Assembly: GCA_958436995.1 (NCBI GenBank)
Contig: CAUBMI010000036.1
Location: 1 to 21,783 of the forward strand
DNA from: an uncultured Collinsella sp.
GTDB taxonomy: Bacteria; Actinomycetota; Coriobacteriia; Coriobacteriales; Coriobacteriaceae
Direction: 5' to 3'
Length of the DNA: 21,783 bases
In this document: positions 1 through 7,514 of the stretch, one piece after another
Layout of the letters: every line of letters begins with the position of its first letter
How positions within the stretch are numbered: the first letter of the stretch is position 1
The notes under the pieces: generated by a model
The model's input: the letters and a program-made list of their open reading frames with translations, nothing else
Told to the model about the DNA's origin: nothing
Databases searched by the model: none
Translations under genes and position numbers: made by a program

Positions 1-110
1 GATGCAAATCGATGCGAAATGTGCCCAGCGCCCAAAACGCCCCAACGAACCTCACGCAAATCATCACATGAATCCCGATGGCCCACGACAGCCCCCTTCA
101 GTTGCGACGA

Positions 111-155
111 AATAGTTCCTGCTATCGCCCTATTCTGCCGCAAACAGGAACTATT
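111..155. repeat. 11-bp perfect inverted repeat, possible terminator
   Basis: AATAGTTCCTG (111-121) is repeated exactly in inverted orientation as CAGGAACTATT (145-155), with a 23-base spacer. It lies 22 bases past the stop of the minus-strand aldo/keto reductase. Read on that strand the stem is followed by only TTT, so it is a weak candidate for an intrinsic terminator. It could equally be an extragenic palindrome. The rest of 1-176 shows no gene. Confidence 0.5.
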
Positions 156-176
156 CCATCACAAGATATAAAAGGG

Positions 177-1367
177 TCATGAGGAGCGAGTTTTGCTGAA
201 GACTTTAAGCGCGGCCGTTACGGGGCCAGGCTGGAAACGTCGGCGCGCGTCGTCGAGACGCTCGGGGATATCGATGTGTTGCGGGCAGTGACGCGCACAT
301 TTGCCACACTTGACGCAATTGCTCACGAGCTTGGGCTCGCTCGTGCGCACCGCGCTCGCCGTAAAGTATTGCGACAGCCCCGTAAACCAGCTGTGCGCAT
401 AGCTCGCGTTGTAAGCGGCAAAGCAGCCGGGAATGTTAATACCCTTGGGACATGGCATGCAGTAGCCGCATCCCGTGCAGGGCACGCGATTCGATTTTTC
501 AAACTCCGCCAGCACGCGTGCGATGGTATCGAGCTGAGCGGCTGTCATCGAATCCGGCAGGGCCCGATCGGCCAGCACCGCGTTCTCGTCCACCTGCGCG
601 GTATCGGTCATGCCCGAAAGCAGCATCGTGACTTGAGGATGGTTCCACACCCACGAAAGGCCCCAAGCAGCCGGCGTCTTCAGGTACGGATCGCGTACGT
701 CATCGAGCACGGCGCGGGCCCGCGGAGGCAGCTTGCCCGCCAGGCGTCCGCCCAAAAGCGGTTCCATCACAAACACCGCGAGCCCGCACTCGGCGGCTGC
801 TATAAGTCCCGCCGTTCCCGCTTGGTAGCGCTCTCCAGCGTAGTTGTACTGAATCTGGCAAAAATCCCAGTCATACGCGTCGAGCATCGTCAGGAAGTCC
901 GCCGCACTGCCGTGATACGAAAAACCTATCTGGCGAATACGCCCCGCAGCCTTTTGGTGCGCAATCCAGTCTTCGATGCCCAACGCCACCACGCGCTCCC
1001 ACTGGGCGGGCGAAGTGATGTTGTGCATAAGGTAATAGTCGATATGGTCGGTCCGCAGGCGGCGCAGTTGCTCGTCGAAGAACCGGTCGAAATCCTCCGC
1101 GCACTTGCACGAAGCGTGCGGCAACTTAGTCGCGAGCAACACGCGGTCGCGCAGACCCAGGCGCTCAAGTGAGGCGCCCACGCACACCTCGTTACCGGGA
1201 TAGAGATACGCGGTATCCAGATAATTAATCCCCTGCTCCACCGCACGGGAAATGATGGCATCGGCTGTCTTCGCATCGGGGTGTCCCGGCGCACCGGGAA
1301 ATCTCATGCAGCCCAGACCCAGAGCGGATATTCGGTTACCACTTTTGGGGTCAACGCGATATTGCAC
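177..1367 (-). CDS. Aldo/keto reductase with C-terminal 4Fe-4S ferredoxin-like domain
   Basis: Cytoplasmic oxidoreductase of the aldo/keto reductase superfamily; the substrate cannot be read from the sequence. The N-terminal part is the TIM-barrel domain (opening ISALGLGCMRFPG, then LDTAYLYPGNE with the catalytic Asp/Tyr region, and DYYLMHN). The last ~85 residues carry two Cys clusters, CTGCGYCMPCPKGI and CVKCGKCARHCP, typical of 4Fe-4S binding in the anaerobe-type reductases. The start chosen is GTG at 1367, giving 396 residues. The upstream in-frame ATG at 1385 reads straight through the ribosome binding site AAAGGAGG, so it is unlikely to be used. A still longer frame reaching 1484 has no support. 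It diverges from the cyclase gene. Confidence 0.88.
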   Translation of the reverse strand: MQYRVDPKSGNRISALGLGCMRFPGAPGHPDAKTADAIISRAVEQGINYLDTAYLYPGNEVCVGASLERLGLRDRVLLATKLPHASCKCAEDFDRFFDEQLRRLRTDHIDYYLMHNITSPAQWERVVALGIEDWIAHQKAAGRIRQIGFSYHGSAADFLTMLDAYDWDFCQIQYNYAGERYQAGTAGLIAAAECGLAVFVMEPLLGGRLAGKLPPRARAVLDDVRDPYLKTPAAWGLSWVWNHPQVTMLLSGMTDTAQVDENAVLADRALPDSMTAAQLDTIARVLAEFEKSNRVPCTGCGYCMPCPKGINIPGCFAAYNASYAHSWFTGLSQYFTASAVRTSEPKLVSNCVKCGKCARHCPQHIDIPERLDDARRRFQPGPVTAALKVFSKTRSS

Positions 1368-1530
1368 GGCCCCTCCTTTCGCCATCAGCGCCCCGGCAAG
1401 GCGAAACACAATGGTCACGCGGCCGAAACATCGTGGAATCGCAATCGAGAACGTATCGTAACGCAGCAGAAATCGAGCTGTCACGGCACCGCTTTAACAT
1501 CAGCAAAAAGCCCGATGAAAGGAGCCGCCC

Positions 1531-2301
1531 ATGCCCGCGCTCGACCTTTGGAACCTCGCCTCCCAGCTCAAAAGCAACGATTATCGCTGGGTCGACCTCA
1601 CCCACACGCTCTCATGCGACACCCCGCACTGGTTTGGCTTTAAGCCGTTTGAGTCCACCAAGCTCTTCGACTACCTGCCCGGCACGCCCGAGGACATGCT
1701 CGCCCCCATGCGTTGCTTCCAGTATTCGGTTGCTTCGCAGTACGGCACGCATGTCGACGCACCGCGCCACTTCCATGTTGACGGCCGTTCCCTTGGAGAG
1801 ATTGAACCCATCGAGTTTATGCATCCGCTCTGCGTGATCGACAAGCACGAGGAGTGCGCCGCGAATCCCGACTTTATCCTGACCATCGAGGACCTCAAAG
1901 CTTGGGAGGATGAGCACGGTCGCATTCCCGAGGACGCTTTCGTCGCCTTCCGCTCCGACTGGTCCAAGCTCGCCGACCTCGAGAACAAGGACGAGGACGG
2001 CCAGCCCCACTACCCCGGCTGGGACCTCGACGCCATCAAGTGGCTCGTTGAAGAGCGCGACATCGGCGCCATCGGCCACGAGCCGGCTGACACCGACCCG
2101 GCGAGCGTGACCACGCGTGAGGACGCCTACCCCTACCCCGGCGAACAGTACATCCTCTCGGTCGATCGCTATCAGATCGAGGTCATGGACCATCTAGACG
2201 AGCTTCCCGCCACGGGCGCCGTCATCTTCTGCACCTTCCCCAAGGTGCGTGATGGCGTCGGATATCCCGCACGTGTCTTTGCGGTCTGCCCCGCGTCATA
2301 A
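1531..2301 (+). CDS. Cyclase family protein (kynurenine formamidase-like metal hydrolase)
   Basis: A 256-residue soluble protein of the cyclase family (PF04199 type), whose members are metal-dependent hydrolases such as kynurenine formamidase and isatin hydrolase. The diagnostic metal-binding motif is visible as SQYGTHVDAPRHFH, about residues 70-83. A second conserved region, IGAIGHEPADTD, lies near residue 180. The start ATG has a good ribosome binding site, AAAGGAG, six bases upstream. No tryptophan-catabolism genes lie beside it, so formamidase activity is not supported by context. The hairpin at 2375-2401 probably ends its transcript. Confidence 0.85.
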   Translation: MPALDLWNLASQLKSNDYRWVDLTHTLSCDTPHWFGFKPFESTKLFDYLPGTPEDMLAPMRCFQYSVASQYGTHVDAPRHFHVDGRSLGEIEPIEFMHPLCVIDKHEECAANPDFILTIEDLKAWEDEHGRIPEDAFVAFRSDWSKLADLENKDEDGQPHYPGWDLDAIKWLVEERDIGAIGHEPADTDPASVTTREDAYPYPGEQYILSVDRYQIEVMDHLDELPATGAVIFCTFPKVRDGVGYPARVFAVCPAS

Positions 2302-2374
2302 GTTCCCATGCGTTTGTTCTTCTAAATACGGCCATCCGGTGCACGCGACATGGCCCGGCGGCATACAATCCATC

Positions 2375-2401
2375 AGGCGCCCCATACGCGGGCGCCTTTT
2401 T
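2375..2401 (+). terminator. Intrinsic terminator between the cyclase and PanE-like genes
   Basis: Perfect 8-bp stem AGGCGCCC (2375-2382) / GGGCGCCT (2390-2397), 7-base loop, then TTTTT. It lies 74 bases after the cyclase stop and only just before the ribosome binding site of the next gene. A -10-like TACAAT at 2364-2369 would start the downstream transcript at about the left arm, so the new transcript may escape the hairpin; that part is inference. Confidence 0.8.
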
Positions 2402-2418
2402 ATGGGGAGATGATTCAC

Positions 2419-3333
2419 ATGCAGATCAACAAGGTCGCCTTCATCGGCAAGGGCGGCGTGGGCCTGCTCTACGGCAGCATGATCGCCCAAGCGCTCGGCA
2501 ACGACGCCGTCGAATACGTTATGGACGACGCGCGCTTTGAGCGCCACGCGGGTGATGCGCTCACCGTCAACGGCAAGCCCTGCGCGCTCAAGTCCGTCCG
2601 CGCCAGCAAGGCAACGCCCGCCGATCTGGTCATCCTGACGGTCAAGACCACCGGTCTCGACCAAGCGCTCAAGACTATGGAGCGCGTCGTGGGACCCGAC
2701 ACGCTGATCGCGTCGCTGTGCAACGGCATCACGAGCGAGCAGAAGATTGCCGAGCGCTTTGGCTGGGAGCACACCGTCCTTGGTATCTGCCAGGGCATGG
2801 ACGCCGTATTCCTCAACGGGGAGCTCACCTATACCAATGCCGGCGAGATCCGCTTTGGTGCGGCCGCCGGCACCGACCCCGCGACCGTCGCCGCCATCGA
2901 CGGGCTCTACACGCGCTGCGGCATCGCACACACCGTCGAGGCAGACATCGCGCACCGCATGTGGGCCAAGCTTATGCTCAACGACGGCATCAACCAGACC
3001 TGCATGGCCTACGGCGGTACGTACGGAAGCGCCACGGAACAGGGCTCCGAGCAGCGTCGTTGCTTTGTCTCCGCCATGCGCGAGACGCTTGCAGTCGCCA
3101 ACGCCGAGGGTATCGAGCTCACCGAGGCAGACCTAACGCAAATGGTGCATCTCATCGAGGGGCTCGACCCCGCCGGCATGCCCTCGATGGCGCAGGACCG
3201 CGTCGCGCAGCGCAAAACAGAGGTCGAGGAGTTCGCGGGCACCGTCCGCCGCCTCGCGGCCAAGCACGATATCCAGGCGCCGCAGAACGAATGGCTCTAT
3301 CAGCGCATCCGTGATATCGAGGCAAGCTGGTAA
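2419..3333 (+). CDS. Ketopantoate reductase (PanE/ApbA) family protein
   Basis: A 304-residue NAD(P)-dependent dehydrogenase of the ketopantoate reductase family. The N-terminal Rossmann motif is VAFIGKGGVGLLYG. The mid-region LCNGITSEQKIAERFG and the C-terminal helical domain with LMLNDGINQTCMAY fit this family. PanE itself reduces ketopantoate to pantoate in CoA synthesis, but many paralogues in anaerobes have unknown substrates, and no other pan gene is nearby. The start is the ATG at 2419, placing GGGGAG ten bases upstream; an ATG at 2410 lies too close to that site. It is followed by a strong terminator, so it is probably transcribed alone. Confidence 0.82.
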   Translation: MQINKVAFIGKGGVGLLYGSMIAQALGNDAVEYVMDDARFERHAGDALTVNGKPCALKSVRASKATPADLVILTVKTTGLDQALKTMERVVGPDTLIASLCNGITSEQKIAERFGWEHTVLGICQGMDAVFLNGELTYTNAGEIRFGAAAGTDPATVAAIDGLYTRCGIAHTVEADIAHRMWAKLMLNDGINQTCMAYGGTYGSATEQGSEQRRCFVSAMRETLAVANAEGIELTEADLTQMVHLIEGLDPAGMPSMAQDRVAQRKTEVEEFAGTVRRLAAKHDIQAPQNEWLYQRIRDIEASW

Positions 3334-3366
3334 CGCCGCCGCACCGCATTCAACAGTCTCAATAGC

Positions 3367-3405
3367 AAAAACCGCCGCAAAGGGCACTCCCCTTGTGGCG
3401 GTTTT
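3367..3405. terminator. Strong bidirectional intrinsic terminator
   Basis: Arms AAAACCGCCGCAAAGGG and CCCCTTGTGGCGGTTTT form a long stem with a short loop, with an A-run on the left and a T-run on the right. It serves the PanE-like gene on the plus strand and the small membrane-protein gene (stop at 3443) on the minus strand. Confidence 0.88.
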
Positions 3406-3442
3406 CATGTTCAGCCATGGCCAACAGTCATTTTCGCAACAG

Positions 3443-3649
3443 TTAGAGATGCGACTCCGGAACCTCGTCCTCATCGTCGCGACAAAGGACAACACCGGCG
3501 CTTCCCAGCAGTGTGGCCGCGATCAACGCGCCGATCACGATAGGAGCAGCCCCGCATGTCCCCTGCATGCCCGCGACGAGCGCGGCCGTGGGACCAAGGC
3601 AGCCAAGCATCAACGCGACGGCGGCAATGGCAATATCTCGAGCATTCAC
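3443..3649 (-). CDS. Small hydrophobic membrane protein, unknown function
   Basis: A 68-residue protein that I do not recognise. Two hydrophobic stretches are visible, roughly residues 5-27 (IAIAAVALMLGCLGPTAALVAG) and 36-56 (PIVIGALIAATLLGSAGVVL). They are linked by a short turn and followed by a charged tail, CRDDEDEVPESHL. This suggests a two-pass membrane protein with an acidic C-terminal end. The start is GTG with GGAGG ten bases upstream, and the gene ends just before the bidirectional terminator. Both make it more than a chance reading frame. No neighbour suggests a partner. Confidence 0.6.
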   Translation of the reverse strand: MNARDIAIAAVALMLGCLGPTAALVAGMQGTCGAAPIVIGALIAATLLGSAGVVLCRDDEDEVPESHL

Positions 3650-3759
3650 AAGATCACTTCCTCCAAGAGAAAGACCCTATTTCTCATGAACTAGTGTGCC
3701 CCGCATCCATACGCCCAGCGTACCGCCACGGTAAGGGCTCTGTTAACTCAAGCGCACAT

Positions 3760-3810
3760 AAAGAAAGGGCGGCTTTACGTTGCCTAAAAGCTCAGTAAAG
3801 ACGCCCGCCC
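3760..3810 (-). terminator. Terminator after the secreted-protein gene
   Basis: On the minus strand GGGCGG...CTTTAC pairs with GTAAAG...CCGCCC (plus-strand arms 3795-3810 and 3767-3778, with a 4-base bulge), followed by TTTCTTT. It lies 28 bases past the stop at 3839. Confidence 0.7.
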
Positions 3811-3838
3811 ATCATGTGCGTATTTTGCTTATGGCAGA

Positions 3839-4615
3839 TTACCAACCGGTGTAGTAGTCGGTGGTTCCGGCGGCGCAGCCGGAGTCATAGACCTTGCAAT
3901 CACCCTTGGAGCCCGTAAAGGTCGAGCCCTGGGCCATATCGCCCGCGGCAACAACGTAATAGCCGTCGGAATCGCGCCAGAAGCCCTCAGAATCCTGAGT
4001 CCATTCGCCCGTGCGGTGGTGATACAACACGTTGCTGCTGTAATAAGTCTCGCGGCGGCCGTTATAGTTATTGACGCCGCTCGAGCGCGTCAGACCCGAG
4101 CCGTTCGCGTAATACGCAGCAGACGTGTAAGACGAGCCGGAGCCGGCGTTGTAATACGAAGCCTGGGCGGCCTCGGCGGCCTCGGCCTCGGCTGCGGCGG
4201 CCTCGAGCGCTTCGCGCTTGGCATTCTCAAGCGCAGTGCGCAGCTCATCGAGCTCGGTCGACTTCGTGTCGACCTCCCCCATCGTCAACAGACTACCCGC
4301 ACCGTCGATACAACCCTGCAGCACAGCGCGCTCGTCATCGGTAGCATAGTCGCCATACATATTCATAATGATCTGAGCGCGCATCTCAAGGGAATCGCGC
4401 TTGGCCTCCATCGAGGCGTTCCACTCCTGCATGGAACCATAACCATCGCCGCGATAATCAACGGGCTGTACCAGCGTCGCCTCGGACGGCGTAGATCCAA
4501 CCGTATCGGACAGTGTTGCCGCGTGGGCATCAGTTGCGCCGGCGCCTGCCAAAAGTGCCACGGTCAGAGCGGCGGAAAGGGCAGCGGCTTTCGGTTTTCG
4601 TGAATCGATCCTCAT
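3839..4615 (-). CDS. Secreted protein with coiled coil and C-terminal 3D-like domain
   Basis: A 258-residue exported protein. A Sec signal peptide covers residues 1-32 (basic start, hydrophobic core ALTVALLAGAGA, cleavage likely after AHA). A charged Ala/Glu-rich helix around 120-150 looks like a coiled coil. Then comes a low-complexity Tyr/Ser/Gly linker at 153-190. The C-terminal ~70 residues contain YYVVAAGDMAQG and VYDSGCAAGTTDYY; the D-x-G...G-x-x-D arrangement (D244, D253) resembles the 3D double-psi barrel domain of cell-wall-active proteins. The role is probably at the envelope, but no enzyme activity is proven. ATG at 4615 is chosen because it begins the signal peptide and has GGAGG 11 bases upstream; an extension to 4849 lacks support. 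Confidence 0.75.
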   Translation of the reverse strand: MRIDSRKPKAAALSAALTVALLAGAGATDAHAATLSDTVGSTPSEATLVQPVDYRGDGYGSMQEWNASMEAKRDSLEMRAQIIMNMYGDYATDDERAVLQGCIDGAGSLLTMGEVDTKSTELDELRTALENAKREALEAAAAEAEAAEAAQASYYNAGSGSSYTSAAYYANGSGLTRSSGVNNYNGRRETYYSSNVLYHHRTGEWTQDSEGFWRDSDGYYVVAAGDMAQGSTFTGSKGDCKVYDSGCAAGTTDYYTGW

Positions 4616-4824
4616 GTAGCTGGAAACCTCCGTAGTGCGTTTTTGCTGCGTTTGAGCTGCGTGTGATTCGATCGCGCTGCATAGTACCTCGAGCAAATCG
4701 CGACCTGCGGTTTTACTCAAAAGGCGCACGTCAATTGCGTAAAACTCACATCCTCTCAACAGGAGTTTTCCACAACTCAAATGCATAAAGCATGCCAAAA
4801 ACCCTGTAATAGCGCCCTTCCTAT

Positions 4825-4865
4825 GCAAAAAAGACGCCTGCGCAACCATTGCTTGCGCAGGCGCC
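4825..4865 (-). terminator. Terminator after the sulfhydrylase gene
   Basis: A 13-bp stem with one mismatch (plus-strand arms 4833-4845 and 4853-4865, core GCCTGCGCAA / TTGCGCAGGC), with a 7-base loop. On the minus strand it is followed by TTTTTT. It ends the O-acetylhomoserine sulfhydrylase transcript. Confidence 0.9.
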
Positions 4866-4926
4866 TTGAGCAGGCATTTATGCAGTTATACCTATCGAGT
4901 CGCAAGGGGTCCTTGCACAAGTCGCC

Positions 4927-6237
4927 TTACTCGTCCAGCACGGCGAAGGCCTGCTTCAGATCCCAAATGATGTCCTCGGCGTTCTCGGTACCGATGGAAA
5001 GACGGATCGTGGAGGGCGTGATGTTCTGCTCGGCGAGCTCCTCGGCAGAGAGCTGGGAGTGCGTGGTGGTAGCCGGGTGCACGACGAGCGACTTGACGTC
5101 GGCCACGTTGGCGAGCAGCGAGAACACCTGCAGATGATCGATGAACTTCCAGGCAGCCTCCTGGCCACCCTTAATCTCAAAGGTGAAGATCGAAGCGCCG
5201 CCGTTGGGGAAGTACTTCTGATAGAGCTCGTGATCGGGGTGCTCAGGCAGGCTCGGGTGGTTCACCTTGGCAACGTGGCTGTCGCCGGCAAGGAACTCAA
5301 CGACCTTCTTGGTGTTCTCGACATGACGGTCAACGCGCAGCGACAGGGTCTCGGTGCCTTGGAGCAGGACCCAGGCGTTGAACGGGCTGATGCAGGCACC
5401 CTCGTCACGCAGCAGGATGGCGCGGACATAGGTTGCGAAGGCGGCGGGACCGGCAGCCTCGGCAAACGAGACGCCATGGTAGGAGGGGTTGGGCTCAGCG
5501 ATCTGCGCATACTTGCCGCTCGCCTTCCAATCGAAGTTACCGCCGTCGACGATCACACCGCCCAGCGAGGTGCCGTGGCCGCCGATGAACTTGGTTGCGG
5601 AGTGGACAACGATGTTGGCGCCATGCTCCAGCGGACGGAACAGATACGGGGTGCCGAAAGTGTTGTCGACGACAACCGGCAGACCGTGCTTCTTGGCGAT
5701 CTCGGAGATGGCGTCGATGTTGGGGATGTCAGAGTTGGGGTTGCCGAGCGTCTCGAGATAGATGACCGTGGTGTTGTCCTTGATGGCACCCTCGACCTCG
5801 TCCAGGTTATGAGCATCGACAAACGTGGTCTCGACGCCAAACTGGGAGAGCGTATGCTCGAGCAGGTTGTAGGAACCGCCGTAGATGGTCTTCTGAGCCA
5901 CCACGTGGTCACCAGCCTGGGCAAGAGCCTGCAGGGTATAGGTGATGGCAGCGGCACCGGAGGCGACGGCAAGACCGGCCACGCCACCCTCGAGCGCGGC
6001 GATACGGTCCTCAAAGACGCCCTGGGTGGAGTTGGTCAGACGGCCGTAGATGTTACCGGCGTCGGCAAGACCAAAGCGATCGGCGGCGTGCTGGGAGTTG
6101 CGGAACACATAGCTCGTGGTCTGGTAGATAGGCACGGCGCGGGAGTCGGATGCGGGGTCGGCGCTCTCCTGGCCAACATGAAGCTGCAGGGTATCGAAAC
6201 CAAAGGTGTGCTCGGGGTTGTTGATGAACTGGCTCAT
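4927..6237 (-). CDS. O-acetylhomoserine sulfhydrylase (aminocarboxypropyltransferase)
   Basis: A PLP enzyme of the Cys/Met metabolism family, 436 residues. It forms homocysteine (or methionine) from O-acetylhomoserine and sulfide (or methanethiol). The opening FGFDTLQLHVGQ, the YGRLTNST motif near 64-71, VVVDNTFGTP with the PLP-contacting D191, and SATKFIGGHG with the Schiff-base lysine K216 all fit. Length matches the O-acetylhomoserine branch rather than the shorter cystathionine lyases. ATG at 6237 has AAGGAG six bases away. It is transcribed alone, from a promoter about 180 bases upstream through a leader holding a small Cys/Met peptide. It diverges from a LysR regulator. Confidence 0.93.
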   Translation of the reverse strand: MSQFINNPEHTFGFDTLQLHVGQESADPASDSRAVPIYQTTSYVFRNSQHAADRFGLADAGNIYGRLTNSTQGVFEDRIAALEGGVAGLAVASGAAAITYTLQALAQAGDHVVAQKTIYGGSYNLLEHTLSQFGVETTFVDAHNLDEVEGAIKDNTTVIYLETLGNPNSDIPNIDAISEIAKKHGLPVVVDNTFGTPYLFRPLEHGANIVVHSATKFIGGHGTSLGGVIVDGGNFDWKASGKYAQIAEPNPSYHGVSFAEAAGPAAFATYVRAILLRDEGACISPFNAWVLLQGTETLSLRVDRHVENTKKVVEFLAGDSHVAKVNHPSLPEHPDHELYQKYFPNGGASIFTFEIKGGQEAAWKFIDHLQVFSLLANVADVKSLVVHPATTTHSQLSAEELAEQNITPSTIRLSIGTENAEDIIWDLKQAFAVLDE

Positions 6238-6299
6238 GATGATCTCCTTGATCGAACGAAAGTAAATAAATAAGAGAGAAGTAAGTCGCTGTCTCCTGA

Positions 6300-6353
6300 T
6301 CACGCCGACGGGCGCAAACAGGAGCCCGGCATTCGTCTTGGTAAGCAGTTCAT
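6300..6353 (-). CDS. Putative Cys/Met leader peptide upstream of the sulfhydrylase
   Basis: A 17-codon reading frame, MNCLPRRMPGSCLRPSA, lies inside the sulfhydrylase leader and ends 62 bases before that gene. It has an ideal ribosome binding site, AAAAGGAGG, seven bases before ATG, better than that of most genes here. Two Cys and an internal Met fit a sensor of sulfur amino acid supply. A 6-bp stem can form between CTCCTG in codons 10-12, which touches the second Cys codon, and CAGGAG just after the stop (plus 6319-6324 and 6293-6298). CTCC could instead pair with the AAGGAG of the main gene. No U-run terminator is visible, so control, if real, would be translational or Rho-dependent. That mechanism is inference. 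Confidence 0.6.
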   Translation of the reverse strand: MNCLPRRMPGSCLRPSA

Positions 6354-6422
6354 ATGCGGTCCTCCTTTTGACATCCCGGTTCCGTGGTCGGCTTAATTAC
6401 CTACCGCCTTTGTGTGTTTTGA

Positions 6423-6451
6423 ATAGTACGAGCATTGTTTCACTCGGTCAA
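6423..6451 (-). promoter_or_regulatory. Sigma-70-type promoter of the sulfhydrylase
   Basis: Read on the minus strand: -35 TTGACC (plus 6446-6451), 17-base spacer, -10 TACTAT (plus 6423-6428). The start point would be near 6416, giving a leader of about 180 bases before the ATG at 6237. This includes the leader peptide. Confidence 0.75.
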
Positions 6452-6465
6452 TCACTTAAAAGCGC

Positions 6466-6496
6466 TAACCTGTTATCGGTTTTTTAGATAGCTATC
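6466..6496. promoter_or_regulatory. Candidate LysR operator palindromes
   Basis: Two short palindromes, TAACCTGTTA (6466-6475) and GATAGCTATC (6487-6496), have centres 21 bp apart, two helical turns. They lie between the sulfhydrylase promoter and the LysR start. LysR proteins often bind such paired dyads in the divergent spacer. The link is inferred from position only. Confidence 0.35.
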
Positions 6497-6512
6497 GAAA
6501 GGACGGGCACCG

Positions 6513-7415
6513 ATGACACTCCAGCAGCTTCGTTTTCTGATCGCCGTGGCAGAGTCCGGCTCAATCAACGCCGCAGCTCAGCGCCTCTATACCGCTCAGT
6601 CCAACATCTCAAACGCCGTCAAAAGCCTAGAACAAGAGCTCCATCTGGAGATCTTTACGCGCTCCAGCCGCGGCGTCACGCTCACCAACGACGGCACCGA
6701 GCTTTTGGGCTATGCGCGCCAGGTCGTAGAGCAGGCCGACATGCTCGAGGCACGCTACGAGGACGGTGGCACCCCGCAAGCCCGCCTCGCCATTTCCGCC
6801 CAGCACTACGCCTTTTCGGTCGAGGCCTTTGTCAACGTAGTCGAGCGCTGCCGCGACAGCAAGTTCGAGTTCATCATGCGCGAGACCACCACATCGCAGA
6901 TCATCGATGACGTCCGTGCGTTTCGCAGCGATATCGGCATTCTGTATCTGGATGACTTTAACGCCCGCGTTCTGCAGAAGGCCTTCGCCGATGCCCGCGC
7001 AAGCTTCCATCCCCTATTCGACGCGACGGTCCACGTCTTCGTTAGCGAGCGCCACCCGCTCGCACGCCGCCCGCAGCTGTCCCTTGCCGACCTCACGCCC
7101 TATACGCGCTACAGCTTTGAGCAGGGAACCTCAAACTCCTTCTATTACGCCGAGGAACCTTTTAGCTATATCCCTTGCGACCGCAACATACGAATCTCGG
7201 ACCGCGGAACACTTACCAACTTACTTATCACGTCGAACGGTTACACCCTGTCGACCGGTGTCCTCTCCAATGAAATGCAATGGGGCATGGCATCGATCCC
7301 GCTAGCAGACGCCCCAACGATGCACGTTGGCTACATCATGCACGACGAGCGCAAGCTCTCTCTCCTCTTGCAGCAATACCTCGACGAGCTCAACCGCATC
7401 ATCCATGCCAACTAA
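6513..7415 (+). CDS. LysR-family transcriptional regulator
   Basis: A 300-residue DNA-binding regulator. The N-terminal winged helix-turn-helix is typical: LQQLRFLIAVAESGSINAAAQRL, then the recognition-helix region AQSNISNAVKSLEQEL and FTRSSRGVTLT, residues ~3-60. A long linker helix and a periplasmic-binding-protein-like effector domain make up the rest. The start has AAAGGA nine bases upstream. It diverges from O-acetylhomoserine sulfhydrylase with a 275-base shared spacer, the usual layout for a LysR protein that controls its neighbour. A sulfur metabolite is therefore a plausible effector, though this is inferred only from position. Confidence 0.88.
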   Translation: MTLQQLRFLIAVAESGSINAAAQRLYTAQSNISNAVKSLEQELHLEIFTRSSRGVTLTNDGTELLGYARQVVEQADMLEARYEDGGTPQARLAISAQHYAFSVEAFVNVVERCRDSKFEFIMRETTTSQIIDDVRAFRSDIGILYLDDFNARVLQKAFADARASFHPLFDATVHVFVSERHPLARRPQLSLADLTPYTRYSFEQGTSNSFYYAEEPFSYIPCDRNIRISDRGTLTNLLITSNGYTLSTGVLSNEMQWGMASIPLADAPTMHVGYIMHDERKLSLLLQQYLDELNRIIHAN

Positions 7416-7514
7416 CAGTCGGAAGACGGGGTAGAAATCGTAGATTGCTGGCCCCCGGCGGGCATGGCGCTACAATGGTCACTCACACGAAACGTACCCA
7501 ACGAAAGGAAGCCC

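Noticed and set aside
5059..6273. 404-codon open frame on the plus strand opposite the sulfhydrylase
   Set aside because: Low-complexity Gly/Val/Asp-rich translation with no family resemblance. It is the antisense shadow of a clear PLP enzyme in high-GC DNA.
6238..6416. SAM riboswitch or T-box in the sulfhydrylase leader
   Set aside because: I could not find the conserved core of a SAM riboswitch or the T-box sequence; the leader peptide explains the length better.
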